Below, piece after piece: positions 1-11,900 of a stretch of DNA of 64,000 nucleotides. The notes under the pieces were generated by a model. The model was not told the DNA's origin. It was given only the letters and a program-made list of their open reading frames with translations, and did not search any database. The position numbers were made by a program, and so were the translations under genes. The stretch's first letter is position 1. Every line of letters begins with the position of its first letter. The stretch is taken from NCBI GenBank assembly GCA_019843655.1, contig JACDQD010000006.1:7370034-7434033 (forward strand), read 5' to 3'. The stretch is from Lethocerus indicus. Its lineage: Eukaryota > Arthropoda > Insecta > Hemiptera > Belostomatidae.

Positions 1-613
1 TTATAGTAACTTTTTTTATTCAATCGCCCTTGATAACCAAAGCCACAATGCGACGTCAGTTCCATTAACTGTCATGCTTCACCGAACACCCAAGCGACCC
101 ATTCGGAAGCGTTCGCCAAAACTGCCGAATGATTAATGGCAACGTACGAACTATGACCCGTTTATATACCCCTAACGTTAAGCTCCTAACGGGAGAGCCC
201 GGCTCTTGGGGCCTGGCCATCGCACAAGGTTAATCGCTATTTATTAGGCCCTGTCGCCAGTGACAGGCTGATGTCTTTTCGAATGAATGTAAAATTTCTC
301 CTCCGGTTGTAACCTGTTGAGCTGTGACCTGATTATTAAACTTTCGCTATTATCATAACAACATGGTACAACAAGTATATTTAGTCTTAATACAAGTGTA
401 CATAAATTTGCCGGTTTGTACAGATCAAAACAAAATTTGTGTATCGTTTACAATGTACTGTGTATATTCAAAGTAAAATAAAGTACGTGTAATTTGAGCT
501 GTGACCCTGTCTAGCCTACTGGTGTCTGAATGAAAAGCCCCTTGTTCAATCTCCGGAAGAGGAATCATTTAGTTTAGAATACCTGTTTTATGGCCTGCGA
601 GGGGAATACCGTA
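1..613. other. Intergenic, no gene seen
   Basis: I see no credible exon, RNA gene or repeat here. It has moderate GC with several CpG sites near 40-250 and becomes AT-rich towards the left arm of the inverted-repeat element at 614. It may be an intron or 3' flank of the minus-strand ZASP-like gene, whose last exons I do not find in the window. Confidence 0.5.
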
Positions 614-920
614 GATTTCGTGTGTTTCTATCTCCTCTGGCTGGTTTGGCTAATCTGGTATTGTGTATTTACGATCATAAAAGTTTTCCTGTTGATCCGA
701 AATTTATTGAAATAAATGTATTTTTAGTAATCTAGTTAATCGGTGAAAGTGCACCCAACGAATTTTAGTTAAGTACATTTCACTTCAGTTCATTTTTTTT
801 AGTTAAGCACATTTTTTTTACTTTTTATTGTTGTCTTACAATATTAAGTTTAAGTTTATATTATGTTTATTAAGTTTATTCGTCTATGAAAGATTTGCTT
901 TCTCTTTAAAAAAATTATTA

Positions 921-2149
921 GACTCAGCGCCCCCCTGAGTGCGGTGCGGAAATGTACTTAACTAAAGTTCGATGGGTGCACTTGCACCGATAAACTAGCG
1001 CCCCCTGAGTATGGTGCGGAAATGTACTTAACTAAAGTTCGATGGGTGCACTTGCATCGATAAACTAGCGCCCCTTGAGGGTGGTGCGGCAATGTACTTA
1101 ACTAAAGTTCGTTGGGTACACTTGTAGCGATAAACTAGCGCCCCTTGAGGATGGTGCGGCAATGTACTTAACTAAAGTTCGTTCGGGTCAATGACACCTG
1201 TAAACTAGCGCCCCTTGAGGGTGGTGCGGCAATGTACTTAACTAAAGTTCGTTCGGGTCAATCACACCTGTAAACTAGCGCCCCTTGAGGGTGGTGCGGC
1301 AATGTACTTAACTAAAGTTCGTTCGGGTCAATGACACCTGTAAACTAGCGCCCCTTGAGGGTGGTGCGGCAATGTACTTAACTAAAGTTCGTTCGGGTCA
1401 ATGACACCTGTAAACTAGCGCCCCTTGAGGGTGGTGCGGCAATGTACTTAACTAAAGTTCGTTCGGGTCAATGACACCTGTAAACTAGCGCCCCTTGAGG
1501 GTGGTGCGGCAATGTACTTAACTAAAGTTCGTTCGGGTCAATGACACCTGTAAACTAGCGCCCCTTGAGGGTGGTGCGGCAATGTACTTAACTAAAGTTC
1601 GTTCGGGTCAATGACACCTGTAAACTAGCGCCCCTTGAGGGTGGTGCGGCAATGTACTTAACTAAAGTTCGTTCGGGTCAATGACACCTGTAAACTAGCG
1701 CCCCTTGAGGGTGGTGCGGCAATGTACTTAACTAAAGTTCGTTTGGGGCACTAGCACCGATAAATTAGCGCCCCCTGAGGGTGGTGCGGAAATGTACTTA
1801 ACTAAAGTTCGTTGGGTACACTTGCACCGATAAACTAGCGCCCCCTGAGGGTGGTGCGGAAATGTACTTAACTAAAGTTCGTTGGGTACACTTGTAGCGA
1901 TAAACTAGCGCCCCTGAGGGTGGTGCGGAAATGTACTTAACTAAAGTTCGTTGGGTACACTTGCACCGATAAACTAGCGCCCCCTGAGGGTGGTGCGGAA
2001 ATGTACTTAACTAAAGTTTGTTGGGTACACTTGCACCGATAAACTAGCGCCCCCTGAGGGTGGTGCGGAAATGTACTTAACTAAAGTTCGTTGGGTACAC
2101 TTGCACCGATAAACTAGCGCCCCCTGAGGGTGGTGCGGAAATGTACTAA
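921..2149. repeat. 70-bp minisatellite, about 17.5 copies
   Basis: A 70-bp unit begins AATGTACTTAACTAAAGTTC and ends CCTTGAGGGTGGTGCGGC. Unit starts are at 951, 1021, 1091, 1161, 1231, 1301, 1371, 1441, 1511, 1581, 1651, 1721, 1791 and 1861, then about 1930, 2000, 2070 and 2140. The central copies (about 1161-1740) are nearly identical and share a variant middle (GGGTCAATGACACCTG). The outer copies carry GGGTACACTTGCACCG instead. This pattern suggests recent internal amplification or gene conversion of one variant in the middle of an older array. Confidence 0.95.
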
Positions 2150-2210
2150 ACTTTTTTCAATAAATTTTGGATCAACATGAAAACCTTTATGATCGTAAAT
2201 ACACAATACC

Positions 2211-2512
2211 ATATAGGTTTCCTGTCATATATTTGGAAGTCAGAACCTAATAGTTGTGACCAGTTGTGTGTTCAAATATATATTTGACCGATAATGTGAC
2301 AAAGACGTAAGCCGATTAACGAAATCCATCCTAACCCAAATAAGATAAATAACATCCCCCAAAAACACAATAACAAGACAATATACAGACGACAAACAGA
2401 CTGCCACCACAGTACAAGTGCAGTGAGGATGCCCAAAAAACATCCAAATTGCCAAAGTGATTAACATACTAATTATTGAAAATATCGAGCAGCCGAAACC
2501 GGTCTAGGAAAA
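2211..2512. repeat. Insertion inside the right inverted-repeat arm
   Basis: This segment interrupts the match between the two arms of the surrounding element: the sequence before it and after it is contiguous in the left arm. Its right end carries AGCCGAAACCGGTCTAGG (about 2490-2508), an 18-bp string also found at 7331-7348. That string matches the 3' half of the short-stem-III hammerhead ribozymes known from Penelope-like retroelements. No protein-coding signal is convincing here. It could be an inserted element fragment, or the left arm could have lost this part. Confidence 0.45.
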
Positions 2513-2549
2513 GACCAAACCAGCGGGAGGAGACAGAAACACACGAAAT

Positions 2550-4792
2550 TAAAGGAAAAATTTAAGCAAAATACCGATCAACCGCTAATGTCGGTAGATG
2601 AGCTCGAGTGGTGCCTAATCTAATTTTGTTGGTATGAATTTTCATGTGAAGTATCATGCATTTTACAAGTATGAATGATCACAATACTGTGTCTGCATAC
2701 GCAGCTAGATATTGATTGGGTGAGTCATTGAGTGAGCCACGGACGCCGACAGGTTCGTTCATGCAGGAATGACGAAGGCATAAGGTATAACCTCACAGTC
2801 TGTCACACGTCCTTCTTTTCAACAATGAGCGTACTTTAACTTTAATATTGCATACAATGCGATCAGGTTTCTCACGAGCGTTCCTCCCGTTTTCGCGAAT
2901 GGTGCGCGAAGCGTTCACTAAGATTGCTCTCGGTCGAGGCTTAAAGGAGAAAATTCTTAGGCCGTCCTCGTGCTGGGCTTTCACAGGGGCCATTACTCTT
3001 TCTCGGAGTTTCCTTCTGTTTCAAAAGAAAATACCATACAACAAAAGAATAACAGGGGACACTTCAAACCACCAATGAATCAGCCATTCACTGAGTCGTT
3101 TCGCGTCATACACCGCCTATTAAATATAATGAATTCCAAGATTTCGTACCAAAATCCTATGGCTAACTGGAATCTGTTTACAGGTTTGTGTTTTATGTAA
3201 TTACTTTACGAAATTATTCAGATCGCCAAGTATAAACATATTGCGTACTCCAGTAATTACAGGACGTTCACAAATGGGGAAAATTCTTGATAGTCCAAAC
3301 CCGCAAAGTAGGACTGCTCGGACGCGTTAGACAGAAATGAAACGATCCGTTTATACATTTCAGGTGGAAGGTGGATAACGTCTACTCCAAATTCAATGAC
3401 GTCTCTAATTTAGGACAACGCGACAAATTTAAACCGCACGGCCATCGGTGACCCGGTTCTTCTACTGTACCCGGATTCCGCCCAGACCTAGATTTATAGC
3501 GGTGGAAAAAAAAATGGTTCACAAACGTAATGGGGACGCCGGCGATGGGTGTATAATGAAGGAGGGGGAAACGAAACCGCCGCCACCCCACTACAGGTCG
3601 CCATTTGAATTTATTTCGGAATCGGGAACAAATAAGCTTCGTTTTGACCGACTCGCTTATTCGCGGCCCGACCGTAAATAAAAAAACGGGAAACGGGAAA
3701 AATAGAAACGGACGTAAAAATCCACCAAGCCTGTATTATTCGTGTTGGCACCCTTTCAAATTCACCCTATTTAAATACTCAAGGGCGTCCGTAATTCGTC
3801 CGTATAATTCAACCCGCTCCAACGGCTCTTTTTTATAATTCGCTTTTCACGCGCCGCGTGGGCAGACTCTCCTGTGACGACCAACCCCCCACCACGATTA
3901 AATATATGGTTGTCCGAAGAAACGTTAATTTTCTCGGAAATAAAAATTTCCTCCTGAAAACAGATGTGGTGTCCCTGGAATCAATTTTCAGCGAGAATAT
4001 ATGCGCGGCAGTAAATGTACGACCGTCATCTCGGTCTCTGTAATTTCATAATAACGGGTTTTACCGTCATCTTCACTTCAGATAAATGTTCTACCGATAA
4101 TAACACCTATTGCGTCATGAACATTCAATAAGAAAAGAAATAATATTATGCGGGTAAATGTACAAACCGGCTTTGAGATAGGTAACACTCTCAAATTGTT
4201 ATCAGTGTATTTTGTTCAATTCTGCCCCTCCTCCCAAGATGAAATCAGAATCGATTCAAAAAGGGAGTCTCCGATTTTTTTCCCCCCTGCGGATTTGACA
4301 ACGTGAAATTTGTTACACTTTCACGATGGAACAGTCTGAAATGCGCAACGGTCGGTTTCTAGTAGGTTTCGAATATAAGAAAGTGCCACCCACCGAAAGG
4401 TTCACAAACAGTACAATGTAACACAAGTGGGCCGAAAAATAACTGCACATATCCGATAATGTAAGCAATAATGAAATGTAAGCATTACGTGTTTAGCATA
4501 TGTGGAATCTTTTTTTTTCTTATCGTAAATATAATAATTATAAGAATAATATTTTTTTAGGATTACCATGCCATATATGCTCGGGATTTCATATTTCTAA
4601 TAAATATCTCACCATCCCCTATTTATTTTTATCTGTTTAAATATTACATTTACAATTTTCATTATAGAACACTATGCGATAATTATTTGCAATCAATGGT
4701 TTTGGTCGTAGCATACCTTATAACTAATTGACAAGTATTTCGGTATTTGAATAAAACGGGCCACCATATTTGTGTAAATTAAATTAATTTAC
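2550..4792. other. Non-coding stretch, no supported exon
   Basis: Mixed composition with frequent CpG. Short ORFs occur on both strands and overlap one another, for example at 2793-3078 and 3382-3838. None has splice context or a recognisable motif, so I take them as chance. The segment most likely belongs to introns or the 3' flank of the minus-strand ZASP-like gene. Confidence 0.45.
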
Positions 4793-4859
4793 CTGATCGA
4801 CCCATGTCATGATTCATACAAGACGGTGTACCGTACTGCTCCTGCGTGCGCAACACAGC
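4793..4859 (-). CDS. Possible 67-bp exon of the ZASP-like gene (tentative)
   Basis: On the minus strand a good acceptor (polypyrimidine run ending TTAG) and a donor CAG|GTAAAT bound 67 bases. One frame reads AVLRTQEQYGTPSCMNHDMG without a stop and looks protein-like. That frame needs the preceding exon to end in phase 0, whereas the exon at 5963-6057 ends in phase 1. Joined directly, the phase-1 frame would stop after about 17 residues. Either an intermediate exon is missing, this is a terminal exon of one isoform, or it is not an exon. Confidence 0.25.
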
Positions 4860-5845
4860 CTAAGACAAACTGGGCTATCTTTACTCCGACATCCGATAAA
4901 AATCGAGAGTATAGATTATCTACAAATACTCGATATTTGGTAACAAATTTTAGAAATACTTGACCCATTGTGTACTCAGATGATACTCTGATTCTCTACT
5001 CTGCGATTAGAGAGATAACATTCAATAAGTAAGATCGTTAGTCATGAATGAGTGGTTGTTCACTTTCCTTTTTTATTTACACGGTTTAGTCAACTCTTGT
5101 GAAAAAAATTCTCTTGTGAAAAAATGAAGTTCTTCTATATAATATTTACCGAGTAATCAGACAACTCTCCTGAAAGTTTTATTTGTACAAAAAATAATAA
5201 TTAAAGATAATAACCGAACGTATTTAATTTTATTTTATTTTCAATTTTTTATTAAATGCCTTGTTTATTCTTGAAATCAATTCAAGAAAAGAAAACTAAG
5301 TAAAATCAGATATCAGAAAAAATGGATAGATATATTCAACTATTTTTAACCACTCGATATTGTTTTTAGATTAGAGTCCTCGATTCAGTGCTGACCCTTG
5401 ACACACATTTTGTATAAACAATTGGGACGTATGACTAATAATTACATAACTTCTATACACCGATATCGAGCCTGTGCTTTTTGCCCATCGTCACATCACG
5501 TACGAATATTAAATTCACATTTGCCTCCATGAACGAACTATAAACCGCTATATAACAACTGCCCGCTATATAAATTTATTCATCAAACAAAACCCTTTAA
5601 ATAATTTCCGTCGAAAATTTCTCGTACTGACAGCCTACTTACTCACCCACACCTAGATTAAAAAGAGTAGGAACTGTTGATAATGTAAAACCATAGATAT
5701 ATAGTACTCTAGCATTTTGTGTGTCTGTGTGTGAGCGTATACAACAATCTAAGCATATGCCATTCAAGTGGAGAGTAATCACAATTACTAAATCAATCCA
5801 CCCAATGCGATTTCGATTATGGTCGTTCTTTGGCTGTTTATGTTT

Positions 5846-5852
5846 ATATATA

Positions 5853-5900
<48 letters not shown>
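5846..5900. repeat. (TA)n microsatellite
   Basis: About 55 bases of nearly pure TA dinucleotide repeat, lying in an intron or the 3' flank of the ZASP-like gene, just below the exon at 5963. Confidence 0.95.
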
Positions 5901-5905
<5 letters not shown>

Positions 5906-5962
5906 TTATATGTACATACATAATTCTATCATTAGGGTCAGATTTTATAATTAGTAGTATAC

Positions 5963-8900
5963 CTTTCTGACGTCCGGACCTTTCTTCTTCCTCCAACATT
6001 CGGAGTACAGCCGAGTTGGCAAGATTTGTCGGCTTCGACAATTGGTGGAAGTCAATGCTGAAACATACAACGATATTATTAGTGTCTGGAGAGGAACAGA
6101 CAAAGGAGCTCATCGTCAGCGTTTCGATAATAAATAGACAGAGCCGGTGGGACCGGACGCCGTCGCCGTTCCCAACCAAGGCCTATTAGACTAAACAAGA
6201 ACTCGATTAAATTTACCCACGTACACTTCTCTTCTCTACTGCCCCCGGGGGCCGACTACAGGAAATAACTGAAGGTGCGAAACTATATAGAATAAATATC
6301 AGGAAATAACCATCAATGACAGAAATTGTACAATCGAAGTTGAAATAAATTAATTTATGTCAAGACTCTCGGACAACGCTTAATTCGAGTATGTTTAGAA
6401 TCGTTTATTGGGATCGAGATGGCCTAAGGAACAGTTTTAAGACTTGGCAATAGCCGACTAGTGGAATGGAATTCTCTAAATCGAGTTAAGATATAAACTT
6501 GGATTGTAGCCCCCTAGTCTTGGACCTTGGGCTGAGAATTTCTATTAAAACGACGGACAGGCAACCTATTCCAAACTAATTCTTACCCTTCAGTTTGTTG
6601 TTCGAATGACTAGAAGCGTGTAAAATTCAGAAACGCTAACGCGTACAGGAATCCGGCTTATGGATCGGTATTTTTTTTTAGAAAGGCATTTTCGCCAATT
6701 AAATTTTGTTACTTTCAACGACGGCGGAAGCAAGACAATCTGGTAAACATCGACTGATGCAATAGCTTATACACTCCAGAAATAATAACCCGTTTAACAA
6801 ATACAACGTCTGTTCTTCGGAAGATGCACACGCGATTTGCATCAATAACATTAAATGATGCAGGCGACCCAATTGGCAGTTGTTCGGGCGGCTCGCTTTG
6901 GTCTGCTTCGAAAATAAATCTAGACAAAAGGACTGTGGTACGCAGATGACTCTTGAGATAGGTTTGCCTTAGACAAAGGCCGAAAGTTTATTGGACTCCG
7001 GCTGCCCTTATTTGCGGTAGTAGAATCTATAAGGAAATATCGGAAAATACCGGATGTCATTCCTAAATCAAAGCAGCATCGAATTCCACAGGCAATTCGA
7101 ATCGAATATTTTCATTGCAGTTTTATGTAGATATTTTCCTGACTTTTGAAATATTGGCGCAGGTAAAATATTTACCCTTCTCGCGATTTTCTGTCTCGAC
7201 TTAATCAATCGACTTAATCGACTTGGAGTACTTGACTCGTGGCGGTATGCCCCACAGGCAACCGGGATAATCTAAGTGCCTCACTAATCTACTGAACGCT
7301 AACCGAAGATGATGATTGATGACGGCAAGAAGCCGAAACCGGTCTAGGGCAAGATCATGAGAGCGAGGGGGGATCGCAAGAATTACCCCATTCCAAACTC
7401 TCGCGGATAATCTAATTTTTATTTTATGTTCGCGAAACTGGTTATTATTTCAGGATCAGGTTAAGTGCGGAAAATTTGAAAAATAGATGAAATTTCGGAT
7501 ACTAAACGGCTGTTACGAGAGAGTGGTTATTATCCATGGTCCGGCTAGATGCAATTCTGAAATAACTATTGAGTTAAATAGTTATTGAGCAGCTCGAATA
7601 ATTTTCAGAGCGGTCTGTAATCTTTTGGGAATATTTCGTTCGAGGAAAAATCTTTTTAAATAAAACTACGACCTCCTAGGTCGTCCCTACCACCCCCCCC
7701 CCTCCCTCTTACCATTGACGACGGCGGAAACCCGAGCCTAAAAGAATGCCCCGTTTCTAATCCGGGAGGTAAAAACGTCGCGAGCGTCAAAAAAACACGG
7801 GCCCACTCTGACTCTCTTCCCGGTCACTGTTTGAGAGGAAAAACAGGGCCCAGACTGCGCCCTCTAAACACCGAACTGCGGCAAACCCGATGTTTACCCG
7901 CATTTTACGTTCTACTACCGTCTGTTTACAAAACGGAATTCTTGAGGCCGATCAACTCCACTTTCATTTAGGCCCGAGAGAGGAATGCCCCGTATCAGAC
8001 GAGGGTGCACTACCTGGAATGGCCCACTTCATAATTTGTGAAAAAAAATCGTATATTTGTAATAGAGATTGGAGTATTACACACCCATGACAGTTAACCT
8101 ACCTGTTAAAACACCTGTACATCTCAAGACCAGTAAAAAAATTTATCGTAAAGTATAATGGCTAGCTATAAATTTAATTGTAAATTAAATTCATCAGCCG
8201 AATAGATTTGGTACAGTTTAAAGTATATTATTCCAGGGTAGGCAAAGAGAGTGTACCCAGAGGAAGGAGAGTTTATTAAAAAGTTCACAAGAACAATATC
8301 ATTAAATCATTAAATATTTTGGATCTTATTGGAACTCTTTAATAGTGTTATTATTGGATTAAATTTTACGGCTACATTTTTTACATTAATATTGTTTTTT
8401 ATGTTTATTTATCTCAATTGTATTGCATCAAACAAATAGTGCCGGGGGATGCAAACACTCACCTGCATACAGCCCTGACTATAAATAACAATGCTAATGT
8501 TAAGAAAATTGTTTTTCAAGTTTTATTTGTTGGCACTGTGTCCTCTGACCACGCCATATATTTGAAAATATCTAGATTAACAATATACCAACACTTGCGC
8601 ACATTCCCCATTATAATAATATGAATCAGCGCCCCCAAGTGTCGCCGTTATTAATAGTGATTGTGTTCACTCGCCCTATTTAACCGTTCTATAATTGAAA
8701 AGGAATTTGAATTGCCCTATTGAAGGTGTGAAGAGGGGGGGAGGCGGTGAAATTCCGCCGGGATTCCAAACAGTCTGAGAACCGCCTTATAAAAAGGAGC
8801 GGAGGGGAGAAAGGGAATACTCGAGTCAAATTATTTTTTTTGTCTACAGCCAGATCTATGGCAGATCTATATTCATTTTCTCACGGGTCCTAATATAGGG

Positions 8901-11900
8901 AAACGTCAGTATTATTACACAATGGAAAAGGCCCGCTATTAGAAAGCGGTCTTCAATTTTGAAATTGCCCATCGCCGTTGAAAATAGCGGGAAATTGGGC
9001 ACTCTCGGGGTACTCTCTTCTCACGTTTGTTTCAATTCTGACCGATTATGATGACGGCCATTTAGCGGTACGCGGTTATTCGTTTCTGAACGCGTCCCTT
9101 TCTAAGGTAACTCTATTCCATAATTATGTGTAGAATTGTCAAAAATATGCAGACTACCGCAGACTAGACGGCCGCCCCAAAAATAGTAATGGCTGAATGT
9201 CTTGGTCAAAAGAAAATAATGATTCTAAAAGGATTACTCAGAACCAAAAACCAAAAATTGCATTCATGATTAATTGCCTGATAACCAGATATTCACTGTT
9301 TAATTTTTTTTGGATTATCAAACAATTTTGTATAATTTCAATTTGACGAAAAATACATTTTATGGATGACTACAGATCTAGCGGCGATTTATTTCTACGG
9401 TTCCCACACGACCTGTGTATTTTAATGTTAGAATTCTTGCTTTGAACGAATCGCAAAATATTCTTGCTGTTTCATTCTAAAACCACTCGAAATTAAATGG
9501 TTGGAAGCGATCTTTGGGACGTTTCTTGGCTCGCAAGTATAGCTTTTAACGGGTCCTTTCTACTCTGTTTATTCAGTTAAATCACATGAACATTTGTTAA
9601 ATCATATTTAAAACGTGGGGCATTATTTTAGGCATAAAATTAGTATTCTTGGAATATTTAAAAGGTTATATATAAATTTAGGCAGTTTTCCATGAATCGA
9701 TGAAATGTTGAAATTTTTGTTTGAAGTGTCTACAAACAGTGTAATATTCATGATTTTTTTGTATACATTTAAAAAACCTTATTTAACACTGGACTTACAC
9801 AGCTACAGAATAAAAGAGAGATTCAGGCACATAAGAGTAAAGTATGTTACCAACCGATTTTAAGGGGTTGATTGCTATTTTTTTCTATTTATTCAACATT
9901 TTGAAATAATACCGAATCTCCAGAAACACGTTCCGTTACAAGTTCCCGCCAGTTTTCAACTTTCTAGGTTAAGGGGAAGGGTGGGAGAAACACTTATTGT
10001 CGCGTTACCCGGTCTTGGCAGTGATAAAAAACACATTCAAGTAAGGTAAATTTCAAAAACTATTCTTGTGTACTTCAAAATCATAAAAATAAATCGTCAT
10101 GTGCAGAAAATTTCATAACAACATATCCACTTGCGAAGTTTCTACTAACCGGGGACCGTTCGTAGGTGTTATCGACCTAGCGTTCTCCATGGAGGGGATT
10201 TTGTATGGTTTTTTTTTTAAATAGAGAAAAACAACCGCTATCGGCAAAAAGCGGTTGTGTAGTGGGCGGTCACGCGTCTTTGGTTACACGAGTCGGCCGC
10301 CTTTTTTGCTCTTTCATTGCCGCAAAATAGTGGGCTGCCTTGAATGCTCCCTTGTTCCAATTCAACCCGAGGCATGGACACGCGCACGCACGCGGATGCG
10401 ACTTGCACAACGCTAGACCGTGACCAAATAAACTGGCGGTTTGTTTTCACGTGGAAATCGTATCCCAGACCGAACCAGTTCTTTTTACCGCCGACCTAAG
10501 GGGAAAAATTGAGCCCGTTCCAGCAGTTGGAGACACAGACACAACGCGCTCTGTTACGGAATTAATCACCCTGCAGTCCCCACTTTAAATTTTATTCAGT
10601 TTAGTTGAGTGAATGTTGTCTAAAAACGTTAGAGAGGAAGAGTGCGTTAGACATAATCGGAATACTTAAAACTACCGGGCCCATTCTTCACACGGTTTCT
10701 ATAACGGTTTCCGAGAGGGACCGATCCCGTACGTCTTGTCGTTTCACCGAGCGATAATAGCATCTTATCTGTCGAACTTCCGGTTATTTGGAAACGAAGC
10801 CGACCCAAATGTCGGACGCGAACGAAATTTCGACATCCCGGTGTTAACGATATGCGCGGCGCTGGAAAACTGTTTTTTCTTAAACTGTCGGTTATAATTA
10901 TTTTTCGACGTCCGAAATATAATTTTCGTCTGGCAAAAATAATAATAAGGAAAGATTTGGACCACGACTTAGGTACGGAATCGGCACCGTTTCGAAGTCT
11001 GGAAACGAGTAGCCTTTATTTAATTAATAATGAATATAAAAATATAATTCTCGTAGTTATTGTTCAACCCCCGGGGAGAGAAGGATTTAATAGTCTGTGT
11101 TCGGGCGGCGGATTTCTATAGTTTAGGATTTCTATCTTACGACTTACTGAAACAGGTGCATCTCGATGGATTCGGGACGGGGTCGAGCGAGACACTGAAC
11201 GCGGGAAGGTAAGATTTAAAAAGGCTGCTATCAGGGTCGAAATCCAAAACCGACCGATAGCCTCGGCGTATAATAACGGCGCTCCAGTGGAGGGGAATGT
11301 AGAGAAAGAGAGAATGACAAGGGACAGAAGAAACGACGTGAGAAAACGCCAGGTTTTCCTACCTGTTTCCGAGGACGTCCATCTCTGTGCGGGAGCCGGC
11401 TGTTGAATGAGTGGAAAAAGAAAGTGTGCCCAAGTCTTATATAGGAAGGGGGCGATGGGAATGGGGCGGCGGCTTGTGCCACCCCTCTGGGAACACGGAC
11501 CGATCCTCCATCGAAGAACGCTATTTTTGCGGGATTGACCGATCGGACCCACCTCGCCGGACACTAGACCCCAATATCGACTAGACCATCACGATATCTC
11601 ATTTGAGCTATCAGCAATATTATAACAGCCAATCAAACAGTCCTCAATTCAAAAGGCTAATGAACTGTATCCCAATCCGTCGCGAAATTTGGCAACATTT
11701 TGTGCGGCGATTTTTTACCCGCCTTCTTTCCAATGGGCGAACATTTCTTCATTTCATCCTCTTTCGTAATTGACATCGTTTCAAAAATTCGGGATTGGCC
11801 CGAAATCCCGGACCCTCTCTGGGGAGGTCTGAAAGTATTTGAAACCGGTTTATAAATTGTACCCGGGCGTTATCGGAACTTGTGAGTTACCGCAAATATT

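Larger units (their letters stand above)
614..2549. mobile_element. Inverted-repeat (foldback-like) element carrying a 70-bp minisatellite
   Basis: Two arms are imperfect inverted copies. The left arm (about 614-783) reads, on the reverse strand, as the right arm (about 2130-2210 continued at 2513-2549). Shared landmarks are TGATCGTAAATACACAATAC (complement at left, direct at about 2189-2209) and AGAAACACACGAAAT. The right arm is interrupted at 2211-2512 by about 300 bp absent from the left arm. Between the arms lie about 17 direct copies of a 70-bp unit, and the left arm contains one more unit in opposite orientation (about 735-783). No transposase ORF is present, so this is non-autonomous. 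Foldback transposons and tandem-repeat MITEs have this architecture; the family is not identified. Target-site duplications were not found by eye. Confidence 0.65.

Noticed and set aside
921..2149. CRISPR-like array
   Set aside because: Units are contiguous 70-bp tandem copies without unique spacers, in an animal nuclear genome.
5844..6179. 111-codon minus-strand ORF taken as one gene
   Set aside because: Only the middle (5963-6057) is coding; it is bounded by a clear acceptor and donor, and the rest is intron including a TA microsatellite.
11064..11564. 166-codon minus-strand ORF
   Set aside because: Its frame runs across the TATA box and initiator and contains low-complexity Leu/Ser/Pro sequence without a motif. 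The real signal here is the promoter and the short MDVLGN exon in another frame.
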